Shown here: positions 43,364-51,685 of the stretch, piece by piece | Position numbering within the stretch: the stretch's first letter is position 1 | Layout of the letters: each line of letters opens with the position of its first letter | Source of the DNA: Pseudoxanthomonas sacheonensis | GTDB taxonomy: Bacteria; Pseudomonadota; Gammaproteobacteria; Xanthomonadales; Xanthomonadaceae | Assembly (NCBI RefSeq): GCF_010093305.1 | Contig: NZ_PDWS01000013.1 | Location: forward strand, 59,294-123,293 | Direction of reading: 5' to 3' | Length of the DNA stretch: 64,000 nt | Translations under genes and position numbers: made by a program | Notes under the pieces: generated by a model | Database searches by the model: none | Told to the model about the DNA's origin: nothing | The model's input: only the letters and a program-made list of their open reading frames with translations

Positions 43364-44782
43364 ATGAAGGCATTGATCGCGTTCGCTGCCGCTGCGCTCG
43401 TGGCGTGTCCGGTGGCGGCACAGGTACCGACCGGCACGATGGGGGAACTGCGTCCGGACCAGAAGCAATTCTTCGAGCTCTACAAGGAACTGGTCGAGAC
43501 CGACACCACGGTCACCAACGGCAGCTGCACCCAGGCCGCGGAGCAGATCGCGGCGCGATTGAAGGCGGCCGGCTTCGCCGACGACCAGATCACCCTGTTC
43601 TCCGTGCCCGAACATCCGAAGGAGGGTGGGATCGTGGCGATCTATCCCGGCACGTCGGTCACGCTCAAGCCGATCCTGCTGCTGGCCCATATCGACGTGG
43701 TGGCGGCCAACCGCGCCGACTGGGAGCGCGACCCGTTCAAGCTGATCGAGGAGAACGGCTACTACTACGCCCGCGGCATCGCCGACGACAAGATGATGGC
43801 GGCGACCTGGGCCGACGCCCTGATCCGTTTCAGGCAGGACGGCTACAAGCCGGCGCGTACCGTCAAGATGGCCCTGACCTGCGGCGAGGAGACCGACACC
43901 GCATTCAACGGCGCGCAGTACCTCGCCAACAACAAGCGCGACCTGATCGATGCGGCCTTCGCGCTCAACGAAGGCGGCGGCGGCGACACCGACGGCAAGG
44001 GCCGTATCGTGGCGCAGTCGATCCAGGTCGGCGAGAAGATCTACCAGGACTACAAGTTTGTCGCCACCAACCGGGGAGGACACAGCTCCCAGCCGGTGCG
44101 CGACAACGCGATCTACGCCATGTCCGACGCGCTGCAGAAGATCCGCGAACACGAGTTCCCCGCCGAGTTCAATGCCACCACCCGCGTCTTCTTCGAGCGT
44201 GCCGGTGCCGCGCGCAAGGACGCCATGGGAACGGCGATGGCGGCCCTGGCGAAGGATCCGGGCGACGCCGACGCGGCGGCGGTGGTCAACACCGACAAAG
44301 GGTTCCACTCGATGCTGCGCACGACCTGCGTGGCGACCATGATCGATGGCGGCCATGCGGTCAACGCACTGCCGCAGCGGGTGGAAGCCAACGTCAACTG
44401 CCGCATCTTTCCCGGCCATACGCCGGCAGAGATCAAGGACCGGTTGGTCGGCATCATCGGCAATCCCGACATCTCGATCGAGCTGGCGCGCAAGGACAAG
44501 CCACTGGCCAAGTCACCCCCTCTCGATCCGGCCATCATCGGCCCGATGGAGGCGCTGAGCGCGAAGTACTTCCCCGGCGTGCCGGTGATCCCATCGCTCT
44601 CGACCGGTGCGACCGACGGGCTCTACCTGTCGGCGGTGGGAATCCCGACCTACGGTGCGCCAGGCATGTGGGGCGACCCCGACGGCAACGGTGTCCATGG
44701 CCTCAACGAACGTCTTGAGGTGCGTTCTGTCTACGTCGGCCGCGATTACCTGTTCGACCTGGTCAAGGCGTTGGCAGAGTAG
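43364..44782 (+). CDS. Exported M20-family metallopeptidase
   Basis: 472 residues with a signal peptide (MKALIAFAAAALVACPVAAQ). M20 di-zinc site: LLAHIDVVAANRADW (His), GIADDKMMAATW (bridging Asp), TCGEETDTAFNG (Glu-Glu) and a C-terminal histidine (GNGVHGLNERLEVRS). The dimerisation domain lies in the middle (NRGGHSSQPVRDNAIY). It likely hydrolyses dipeptides or N-acyl amino acids in the periplasm. Confidence 0.9.
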   Translation: MKALIAFAAAALVACPVAAQVPTGTMGELRPDQKQFFELYKELVETDTTVTNGSCTQAAEQIAARLKAAGFADDQITLFSVPEHPKEGGIVAIYPGTSVTLKPILLLAHIDVVAANRADWERDPFKLIEENGYYYARGIADDKMMAATWADALIRFRQDGYKPARTVKMALTCGEETDTAFNGAQYLANNKRDLIDAAFALNEGGGGDTDGKGRIVAQSIQVGEKIYQDYKFVATNRGGHSSQPVRDNAIYAMSDALQKIREHEFPAEFNATTRVFFERAGAARKDAMGTAMAALAKDPGDADAAAVVNTDKGFHSMLRTTCVATMIDGGHAVNALPQRVEANVNCRIFPGHTPAEIKDRLVGIIGNPDISIELARKDKPLAKSPPLDPAIIGPMEALSAKYFPGVPVIPSLSTGATDGLYLSAVGIPTYGAPGMWGDPDGNGVHGLNERLEVRSVYVGRDYLFDLVKALAE

Positions 44783-44834
44783 GGAGAACGCCGTCACTTT
44801 CTGCGCAAGAAATGGCGGGTGGCCCACTGACCGC

Positions 44835-45506
44835 ATGGAAGATGCCCCGTTGACCCCTTCCCGGCCGGCGATCGCACAAACGTTACTGGTTGCATCCGGC
44901 AGCCTGTGCGTATTGCTCGCGCCGCACTTCGGCGTGCCGATGTTCCTCTACCCTTTGCTCGGGCTTGGCCTGTGTGCCGGGATGCTGCGATATCAGCGGC
45001 TCGGGTTTGCCGACATCGGGTTTCGGTGGCGGGCATTGGGAATCGTGCCGCTATTGGTGGGCGGCACGCTCGGCGTGGCCTATGCGATGGCCAACTACGC
45101 GGCGATCGGCCCGATGCTGGCTCGTTCGTTGGGCGAGCTGCCCGATCTTTCCAGTTTCGATTTCGTGCGCGCGCACCTGTCCGGTTACCTGATTGCCCTC
45201 GCGCTGGCCTGGGTGATCGGAGGGTTCTATGAAGAGCTCGTATTCCGCGGGTTTTTGCAGGCCATGCTGTTGCGGCACCTGCCGGCGTGGCATGGGCGGC
45301 CGGTGGTGGCGACGACGCTCGTCGTGCTGTTGTTCGCCGCCTATCACGTGCAACTCGGTGCCTTCGGCGTGGCCAATGCGCTGGTATTCGCGGTGTTCGC
45401 GGCGGCAGTGCGGCAGCGCTGGTCGGACAACCTGTGGTACGTGATCAGTTTTCATGCCTGCGCCGACATGACTGCCTTCACGTTGATGCATCTGGGGTAT
45501 TTGTAA
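44835..45506 (+). CDS. CPBP-family intramembrane metalloprotease
   Basis: 223 residues from ATG 44835. A multi-pass membrane protein with the three CPBP (Abi/CAAX) motifs: EELVFRGFLQAML (EExxxR), LLFAAYHVQLG (FxxxH) and SFHACADM (HxxxD-like). Family members cut within membranes or process prenylated or bacteriocin-type substrates. Here the substrate is unknown. It follows the M20 gene by 52 bp and may be co-transcribed. Confidence 0.88.
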   Translation: MEDAPLTPSRPAIAQTLLVASGSLCVLLAPHFGVPMFLYPLLGLGLCAGMLRYQRLGFADIGFRWRALGIVPLLVGGTLGVAYAMANYAAIGPMLARSLGELPDLSSFDFVRAHLSGYLIALALAWVIGGFYEELVFRGFLQAMLLRHLPAWHGRPVVATTLVVLLFAAYHVQLGAFGVANALVFAVFAAAVRQRWSDNLWYVISFHACADMTAFTLMHLGYL

Positions 45507-45824
45507 TCGCGGGCCGTACCCGGACTACGTCGCGGCAGAAGCCGTGCTTCACTTCCGCCTCATATTCCGCTCGCGCTGCCCGCACGAATCCGCGCCAGAA
45601 TAAGGCTGCAATCTCCACAGGAGGCAAGCACATGATTGGATCGAGCAGACCACGTGGGGGGGCGAAATTCTGCGAGAGGAAAGGCCGTAGGCTGGGTTAG
45701 TTCCATCAACCCAGCGCTTTCAGCTTGCAACCGCGAGATGCTGGGTTGATGAAACCAACCCAGCCTACCGGGCTACATCACTTCCCTTCAGCCCAGTAGG
45801 ATGGGTTGAGCGCAGCGATACCCA
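45507..45824. other. Repeat-rich intergenic region
   Basis: About 320 bp holding a composite GGCTGGGTT repeat (45685-45770) and a REP copy (45795-45827), the latter next to the RAYT gene. No gene recognised. Confidence 0.65.
45685..45770. repeat. Composite inverted repeat (CGTAGGCTGGGTTAG type), copy 2
   Basis: Nearly identical to 37426-37508, with the same outer arms GTAGGCTGGGTT and AACCCAGCCTAC and the same inner pair. Confidence 0.85.
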
Positions 45825-45827
45825 TCA
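45795..45827 (+). repeat. REP element flanking RAYT, right of its stop codon
   Basis: GTAGGATGGGTTGAGCGCAG followed by CGATACCCATC. It lies at the 3' end of the RAYT gene and overlaps its stop region. The inverted partner is at 46392-46425. Confidence 0.85.
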
Positions 45828-46358
45828 CGTGCGCTCTCCGAAGCCGACGTCGCGACCCAGTGCAATACCCCAATCCGCAGACAGGATGCCTTTCGCCACA
45901 TAACGGTGGAAGGTGGAATGCGGCCAATCCACCGTCCTCAAGACATGGACATGCTTCACGGGATTGAAGTGGATGTAATCAATGTGGCTGTGCAGATCGG
46001 CTTCATTCCGGATCAGGTGTTCCCAATAACGGCGTTGCCATATCCCGCGTTCGCTTTTGTCGACCAGACTGGCTCTTCGGGGTTCGCCCTGAGGTACGTG
46101 GCGGGAGAGCCACGTCTTGAATAATCGCCAGCGAAGCGGGTAGTCGCTGTCGCCCGGAGGTAAGGTCCAGATCGCGTGCAGATGGTCTGGCAATACCACC
46201 ATGGCGTCGATTTGAAAGGGGTGACGCGTCCGAACGTAACGCAGGGCTTGTCGCAATTCGTCAACACGATCCACTAATAACCGTGAGCGGCGCTCGGCTA
46301 GATTGATGGTGAAGAACCATGTGGCGCCGGGAACATATGTGCGTCGATAGTTGGTCAT
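45825..46358 (-). CDS. REP-associated tyrosine transposase (RAYT, Y1/IS200-like)
   Basis: 177 residues, the usual RAYT size. The HUH motif is VVLPDHLHAIWTLPPGDSDY (HLH) and the catalytic tyrosine lies in the helix HIDYIHFNPVKH. The N-terminus NYRRTYVPGATWFFTINLAE is typical of the family. It is bracketed by REP copies in opposite orientation, the classic RAYT arrangement. The same REP family is found elsewhere in the window (16431, 33021), consistent with dissemination by this enzyme. Confidence 0.92.
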   Translation of the reverse strand: MTNYRRTYVPGATWFFTINLAERRSRLLVDRVDELRQALRYVRTRHPFQIDAMVVLPDHLHAIWTLPPGDSDYPLRWRLFKTWLSRHVPQGEPRRASLVDKSERGIWQRRYWEHLIRNEADLHSHIDYIHFNPVKHVHVLRTVDWPHSTFHRYVAKGILSADWGIALGRDVGFGERT

Positions 46359-46391
46359 CCGTGACCTCTTGCGTGTGTGGTGGGATGGTAG

Positions 46392-46425
46392 CGATGGGTA
46401 TCGCTTCGCTCAACCCATCCTACAA
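46392..46425 (-). repeat. REP element flanking RAYT, upstream of its start, inverted
   Basis: GATGGGTATCGCTTCGCTCA followed by ACCCATCCTAC, the reverse complement of the 45795 copy with a few changes. Confidence 0.85.
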
Positions 46426-46452
46426 GAGCTTCTCTGCTTTGATTACTTCCCT

Positions 46453-47592
46453 TTAGCCTGGGCGCAGCTCCTGCCTGCGGCCGGTGTCGCAGGCGGCATA
46501 GATGGCATCGATGATCTTCAGGTCTTTCAGGCCTTCTTCGCCGTCGACAGGGACCACGGGTGTGTTCCCGTCAAGCAGGATGCCGGCCATCTCGTCCATC
46601 TGCAGGGTCTGGTGCATGGCGTGCGGCTGCGCGAGTTCGCCTTTGTGGGTACGGCCCTGGATGGGACCATAGCCCGTGGCAGGCTGCAGCTCGGCGAATC
46701 CCTGTTCGCCGGTCATGAAAAAGCGGTCCAGATGGTTCATCTGGTAGGTGGACAGGCAGGAGGCCACGGCTCCGCTGGGGAAGCCCAGCTGGAATTGGAC
46801 GGTTTCGTCCACTCCTTCCTTGAATTTGATCGGGTCGGTCTTGGTTTGCTGCGCGGTCACCCATACCGGGTCTTCGCCCACCATGTAGCGCGCGCCATTG
46901 ATGGCGTAGATGCCGATATCCATCAATGACCCGCCGCCTGCCAGCGCCTTGTCCAGCCGCCATTGGTTTGGATCGCCGATGCGGAAGCCGCACAGGCCCT
47001 GGAAGAACAGGATGTTTCCGAAATCTCCTGCCTTGCGCATGCGGATCACTTCCAGCGTGTTGGGCTCGAAATGCATCCGGTAACCCACCAGCAGCTTCAC
47101 GCCGGCGTCGGCGCAGGCATCGATCATGTCCTGGCCTTCCTTGGCGTTGACTGCCATCGGCTTTTCGCAGATGACATGCTTTCCCGCCTTGGCGACGCGG
47201 ATCGCCTGATCGCGATGGAGCGCGTTGGGCGTGATGATGTAGACCGCATCGATGTCCGGATCGTCCTTGATGCGGTCGAAATTCCCATAGTCGTACCGGT
47301 TCTTTTCCGGCACACCGAACTTCGTTCCCCATTCCTGCAGTTTGGAAGGCGTTCCACTGATGAGCCCGGCGACCCGGGCGCGCTTGCAGGACTGCATGGC
47401 TTCGGCCACCCGGGCGGCGTAGCTGCCCAGTCCCATGAGCGCCACGCGCAACTTCGTTTCCTGGTTGCCGCCGGCGCCGGCGCTGTCCGAAGGATCGGCC
47501 CACGCACCCATCGGGCTCCACGCCGCACCTGCGGCCAGACCCATTGCCTGCAACATCCGGCGCCGGCTGATTCCGGCCGATTGGTTTTCCAT
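46453..47592 (-). CDS. Tat-exported Gfo/Idh/MocA-family oxidoreductase
   Basis: 379 residues from ATG 47592. The N-terminus has a twin-arginine signal (GISRRRMLQAMGLAAGAAW). The Rossmann domain follows (LRVALMGLGSYAARVAEAM), with the family motif VICEKPMAVN and the C-terminal substrate domain (MDIGIYAINGARYMVGEDP). It is an NAD(P)-dependent sugar or inositol oxidoreductase, possibly a glucose-fructose oxidoreductase-like periplasmic enzyme. Substrate not readable. Confidence 0.88.
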   Translation of the reverse strand: MENQSAGISRRRMLQAMGLAAGAAWSPMGAWADPSDSAGAGGNQETKLRVALMGLGSYAARVAEAMQSCKRARVAGLISGTPSKLQEWGTKFGVPEKNRYDYGNFDRIKDDPDIDAVYIITPNALHRDQAIRVAKAGKHVICEKPMAVNAKEGQDMIDACADAGVKLLVGYRMHFEPNTLEVIRMRKAGDFGNILFFQGLCGFRIGDPNQWRLDKALAGGGSLMDIGIYAINGARYMVGEDPVWVTAQQTKTDPIKFKEGVDETVQFQLGFPSGAVASCLSTYQMNHLDRFFMTGEQGFAELQPATGYGPIQGRTHKGELAQPHAMHQTLQMDEMAGILLDGNTPVVPVDGEEGLKDLKIIDAIYAACDTGRRQELRPG

Positions 47593-47844
47593 CTTGGTCT
47601 CCTTCGCTTCGGCCACCGGCAAGAAAGGCGGCGGCATGCGACGCTGCCCTGCGAGTGTCGCATGCCGTCCTGCGCCTGTTGGAGAAGAGTCGGATTCATT
47701 CGCCAATGGCGCGCGGGCGCCCCGGCGATCTTAGGGAACGAACCTGATCCGGTTTCCAACCCCGTTCCCACATTTCAATGTCACGGCCCATTCCGCCCGG
47801 CAACTGGCCGCATCTGCTTTAGAAGCCGACAGCGCCAACCCGGA

Positions 47845-48669
47845 TCATCGATACGGACCCGGGCCGCTCCAGACCACTTCGCCCTGCCGGTAGACGCGCT
47901 GCATGTCGATGACTTCGCGTGCATCGCCGATGGCCGCCAGTTCCGGCGAGTCCGGTTCCAGCAGGCGGCACGGGCCGGATTCGCGCCTCAACGCGGTTTC
48001 CAGCGGGCACACCATGTACCGCCGCGTGCCCGGCAGTAGCAGGAACACCTCCGTCATTCCCCTGTCGCGCCAGGCGCGCAGCCGGGTTTCGCTGCGCAGG
48101 TCGTAATAGACCTGGTAGCCGCCTACTTCCAGGCTGGCGACGGCGGCGGAGGCATCGTTGCCGCGGCCGCGGTCGATGGCAGGGCTTCTGGCCAGCCCCG
48201 CATTTTCCGGTGCGGTCTCTTCAGCGAGCATGCCCGGCGGCTGCCCCCAGATGTGCGGGCGCCGCCGTGGCGTTGCGGGCGCCGTGGGCATCGCCGCGGC
48301 GGGCGCCGGTGCGGAGTCCTGCGCGGGTTCGTCCGGGACGACGTACGGCACCGGGTCGTCGGCACGCGCGACCAGCGTGGACTGCACGCGCGAGGCCGCG
48401 CGTGGCTTCGCTACGGGTTTGCGCGGCGCCGGCTTGGCGGCGGGCGGCGCGTCCGTGGGTTGCGGTGGCGTGTCGCCGATGAAATCCACGGCCATTCTGC
48501 TGCCGGCATCGGCGCCTTGCGGCGTCGTCACGGTAATCGGGGGAGTCAACAACGCCAGAAGCAGCAACAACAGATGCAGCAGCGCGCTCGAGAACGCGGC
48601 GATCCAGTGCTGCAGGCGTTCGATCCGGGGTTCGGTCCCGGCATCGGCGCGGCTCGACGCCTTGCTCAT
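47845..48669 (-). CDS. TonB-like orphan membrane protein
   Basis: 274 residues. A TM segment near the N-terminus (SSALLHLLLLLLALLTPPIT) is followed by a long Pro/Ala-rich periplasmic linker (TPPQPTDAPPAAKPAPRKPV) and a C-terminal domain with YQVYYDLRSETRLRAWRDRG. The layout resembles TonB/TolA energy-transducing proteins, but I see no standard TonB_C motif. No exbB or exbD nearby. Function unknown. Confidence 0.65.
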   Translation of the reverse strand: MSKASSRADAGTEPRIERLQHWIAAFSSALLHLLLLLLALLTPPITVTTPQGADAGSRMAVDFIGDTPPQPTDAPPAAKPAPRKPVAKPRAASRVQSTLVARADDPVPYVVPDEPAQDSAPAPAAAMPTAPATPRRRPHIWGQPPGMLAEETAPENAGLARSPAIDRGRGNDASAAVASLEVGGYQVYYDLRSETRLRAWRDRGMTEVFLLLPGTRRYMVCPLETALRRESGPCRLLEPDSPELAAIGDAREVIDMQRVYRQGEVVWSGPGPYR

Positions 48670-49128
48670 GCCGCCGCAAGCGCGTCGGGGGTAGGGGCCT
48701 TCATGCGGAGTCTATGACGTGCGGCGGTGGGGTACGGCATCGTAACGCGTCGGGGGGCGGATTCGCTTTCTTCCCGGGCCGTGAGGAAAAGGGGCTTGGG
48801 ATTCGTTTAGCGTCGGTGCGTGGCCAGCCCCGTTTTCAACGCAGCGTTGGGAAATGAACCTGATCCTATCCATGGGCCCTGTTCATGACCCGGTTGTCGA
48901 TTCTCCTGCTCTCCGTTCGTCATGTGTAGGAAGGCGGGCACGTCGATCCGCACGGAACCCCGGCATGAGGCAGCCCATCGCTGCCGCAATGATCGCGCTC
49001 GATCACCTGCAACCGTTTGCCGGTTGATTCCTCCCCCTCGATGCGTTTGGTTTCACCCCGGCTTTCCAGCGGGTTCGAAATGATCCGCCTTTCCCAGCTT
49101 TGACTCCTCCCATTCCGAGAGAAAGAAG
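48670..49128. other. Intergenic, no gene recognised
   Basis: About 460 bp. A GGAAATGAACCTGATCCTAT tract near 48850 resembles sequence at 47740 and 38518. Otherwise no ORF or structured element that I can support. Confidence 0.5.
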
Positions 49129-49608
49129 ATGACCCACAAGAATACGATCTGCCTTTGGTTCGACGGCACCGCGCTCGATGCCGCGGAGTTCTATGCCAAG
49201 ACGTTCCCGGACAGCGCAGTGACCGCCGTCCATCAAGCGCCGGGCGACTACCCCTCGGGCAAGCAGGGCGACGTGCTGACGGTCGAATTCACCGTGCTCG
49301 GCATTCCGTGCCTCGGCTTGAACGGAGGCGACGCGTTCAAGCACAGCGAGGCGTTCTCGTTCCAGGTGGCCACCGAGGACCAGGCCGAAACCGATAGCCT
49401 GTGGAACGCCATCGTCGGCAACGACGGCCAGGAAAGCGCCTGCGGCTGGTGCAAGGACAAATGGGGCCTGTCGTGGCAGATCACGCCCCGCGCACTGACG
49501 GAGGCCGTCACCGACCCGGACCGCGCAGCGGCCAAGCGCGCCTTCGACGCCATGATGGAGATGCGAAAGATCGACATCGCCAGGATCGAGGCGGCGCGGC
49601 GCGGTTGA
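49129..49608 (+). CDS. VOC-family protein (PhnB / 3-demethylubiquinone methyltransferase-like)
   Basis: 159 residues. Glyoxalase-like fold with the PF06983 start NTICLWFDGTALDAAEFYAK, LNGGDAFKHSEAFSFQV, and ending WGLSWQITPRAL. These small cytoplasmic proteins are widespread; most are uncharacterised despite the methyltransferase name. Stand-alone gene. Confidence 0.9.
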   Translation: MTHKNTICLWFDGTALDAAEFYAKTFPDSAVTAVHQAPGDYPSGKQGDVLTVEFTVLGIPCLGLNGGDAFKHSEAFSFQVATEDQAETDSLWNAIVGNDGQESACGWCKDKWGLSWQITPRALTEAVTDPDRAAAKRAFDAMMEMRKIDIARIEAARRG

Positions 49609-49727
49609 AGGAACAGCGCGCTTCGATTGGCCAGGCTGCTACGGACAGCCGAAATCCTGGCCCGTCCTCACGCCGGCCAACACGGACGCCGCCTACAATC
49701 GCGCCTCCACAGACAGGAGGCGCGCAC

Positions 49728-49916
49728 ATGTCATCGTTGGCGATCTATCTCTTAGGCATCGTGGTGTTGGTGGGTGGTTTGGCCTATGGCGCGCATCTGG
49801 CCGGTCTGGCCCCGCAGTGGATCGGAGTGGGTGCGATCGTGTTGCTGGGTATCGGCATCGTCACCGCGGTATCCCGGACCCGGAGCAAGGATCCGCCCGT
49901 CGATTCGGGTCCCTGA
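49728..49916 (+). CDS. Small membrane protein
   Basis: 62 residues from ATG 49728 with a strong ribosome site (ACAGGAGGCG). Two TM segments (LAIYLLGIVVLVGGLAYGAH and WIGVGAIVLLGIGIV) and a short charged tail. No function known. Confidence 0.75.
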   Translation: MSSLAIYLLGIVVLVGGLAYGAHLAGLAPQWIGVGAIVLLGIGIVTAVSRTRSKDPPVDSGP

Positions 49917-50028
49917 GCCTGCCGAGTCGTTTCACTTCCCGCTCCTTCGCCTTGCGCTAAGGTGTAGCGCCGCCGGTTCGTGGGTATCGCACGCGTCCAC
50001 GGCGGCCGACGCGAACGAGGAGACCAAC

Positions 50029-50439
50029 ATGACGATGAAGACCGAGGCAACGAAAGTAAATCGGCGGCTGCGCGGCATGGCGACGGGTTTGCTGCTGGCC
50101 ACGGTTGCCGTGTCGGCGCTGGCGCATCACGGCTGGTCCTGGGCGGAGGAGAAGCAGACCACTTTGGAGGGAAAAATCCTGTCGGTATCGATGGCGCCGC
50201 CGCATCCGCAACTGCAGGTCGAGGCTGACGACGGCAGCCGCTGGCAGATCGACCTGGCCAATCCTTCGCAGACCGAACGGTCCGGCTTCACCGGCAAGAG
50301 CGCCCGCGCTGGTGACCGGGTCACGGTGCTGGGCAACCGCAGCAAAGAGCCGGGCAAGCGGCACATGAAAGCGGTGCGCATCACCATCGACGGCCGCAAC
50401 TACGACCTCTATCCCGAACGGTTGGCCGGCATGCCGTGA
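50029..50439 (+). CDS. DUF6152-family exported protein
   Basis: 136 residues with a signal peptide (GMATGLLLATVAVSALA) ending before HHGWSWAEEKQTTLEGKI, the DUF6152 hallmark. The remainder is a small beta-barrel-like domain (RAGDRVTVLGNRSKEPGKRH). The stop overlaps the GTG start of the next membrane protein, so the two are co-translated. Function unknown. Confidence 0.85.
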   Translation: MTMKTEATKVNRRLRGMATGLLLATVAVSALAHHGWSWAEEKQTTLEGKILSVSMAPPHPQLQVEADDGSRWQIDLANPSQTERSGFTGKSARAGDRVTVLGNRSKEPGKRHMKAVRITIDGRNYDLYPERLAGMP

Positions 50440-50933
50440 ACACGGCCGCGGTTGTGGGCCTGGCGGCGGTGGACTGGATTGGCAACTGGCCGGGTGCGCG
50501 CTGGCTTCAGCAATCGGGTACCGCCTACTTGTTGGTCAATGCCGCCCATATTCTCGGCCTGGGGCTGCTGTTGGGCGCGATGTTGCCGCTGGACTTGCGC
50601 CTGGTGCTGGGGCGCGCGCAGCCAGCGTTGTCCGTGCTCGCGCCAGTAGCGATACGCACCGCTGCCGCGGGTCTGGTGCTGGCCCTGCTCACCGGCGCAT
50701 GGCTTTTCTCGGTGAATCCCGGCGACTACCTGGAGAACGCGGCCTTCCGCTGGAAACTGCTTTTGCTTTCGCTGGCGTTGCTCAACGTAGCGGTCCAGCA
50801 CCGGCAATGGCGCTCGCTCGGGCTGCCGGAGGCGATGGGTGCATTGCCCGTGCGCGTACGCGTGTTGGCGGGAATGTCGGCGTTGTTGTGGATTTCGACG
50901 CTGCTCGCGGGCCGCTGGATCGGCTTCGTCTGA
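50436..50933 (+). CDS. DUF6644-like integral membrane protein
   Basis: 165 residues from GTG 50436 (GTGA overlap with the previous stop). Four or so TM segments, for example YLLVNAAHILGLGLLLGAML and AAAGLVLALLTGAWLFSV. The histidine in VNAAHILG is typical of this group. DUF6152 and DUF6644 genes commonly occur together; role unknown. Confidence 0.8.
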   Translation: MNTAAVVGLAAVDWIGNWPGARWLQQSGTAYLLVNAAHILGLGLLLGAMLPLDLRLVLGRAQPALSVLAPVAIRTAAAGLVLALLTGAWLFSVNPGDYLENAAFRWKLLLLSLALLNVAVQHRQWRSLGLPEAMGALPVRVRVLAGMSALLWISTLLAGRWIGFV

Positions 50934-51254
50934 TGGTTGTCCATTGCGCCGAAGGCGAAGCGTCCGATGCGGTGAACCGGTTTCCGTCGTGCCCAGAGAT
51001 TTCTCCAGCACAAACCACCCCCGTCGCTACGGGTGACGTGGCCGCCTCCGGCAGACGCATACGTTCTTTGTTATGAAGGCGCCGGATGCGGCTGGCAGGC
51101 GGTCCAACAGGGGGAGTTCGCCTCACGCATCCGGCGGAAAAGGGGGAATAAGCGCCCCGGCCGCCTGCGGCTTCTTCAGTGCGTCGTCGGCGTGGGCCGT
51201 CGGGGGAACTCGGCCGCAGGCAAGCCCGCGGGCATGTCTGTTTTCCCAGGAGGC
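50934..51254. other. Intergenic, no gene recognised
   Basis: About 320 bp after the membrane-protein operon. No element stands out. It begins a stretch of decayed sequence that continues to 53.8 kb. Confidence 0.5.
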
Positions 51255-51473
51255 ATGCGCACCATGAACGACAACAACGGCATCGCAATCCAACAGGCGG
51301 CGCTGGGACCGCTGGCCTTCCTTTCGCTGCAGCATCCCGCGCGCTACGACACGCCCGCTGCACCCAGCAACGAAGAGCGCATCCGTGCCTATCGCAACAT
51401 GCTGCCGGTCATGCTCGGCAACACCTACACATGGGCTTTCCGCCACGCCGTCTTACACAGCACGGGCGGGTGA
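51255..51473 (+). CDS. Small hypothetical ORF
   Basis: 72 residues from ATG 51255 with CAGGAGG 2-8 nt upstream. The sequence MRTMNDNNGIAIQQAALGPL then AFLSLQHPARYDTPAAPSNE has no signal peptide and no family that I know. A perfect 10-bp hairpin follows at 51488-51515. Existence is supported only by the ribosome site and hairpin. Confidence 0.4.
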   Translation: MRTMNDNNGIAIQQAALGPLAFLSLQHPARYDTPAAPSNEERIRAYRNMLPVMLGNTYTWAFRHAVLHSTGG

Positions 51474-51487
51474 GCGAGCGAGCGGCG

Positions 51488-51515
51488 CCCGCGGTGCCTG
51501 GACGTGCACCGCGGG
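51488..51515 (+). terminator. Hairpin downstream of small ORF
   Basis: CCCGCGGTGC / GCACCGCGGG with an 8-nt loop. Perfect 10-bp GC-rich stem but no U-run, so its terminator role is uncertain. Confidence 0.4.
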
Positions 51516-51685
51516 CTGGGGGACCAGCACCTGGATCCCAGGCTGACCTTGCAGGGCCGCACCCCGGTTCCCCAGCGGCCGGTTTAAACCATGCGGCCTT
51601 GCGACGCATCCCAGCATCAGCCCTGCTCGTCAAGATAAGCAGTCGTTGCCATCACATCATTGGCGGATTCGCCCGAGGAAGATTC

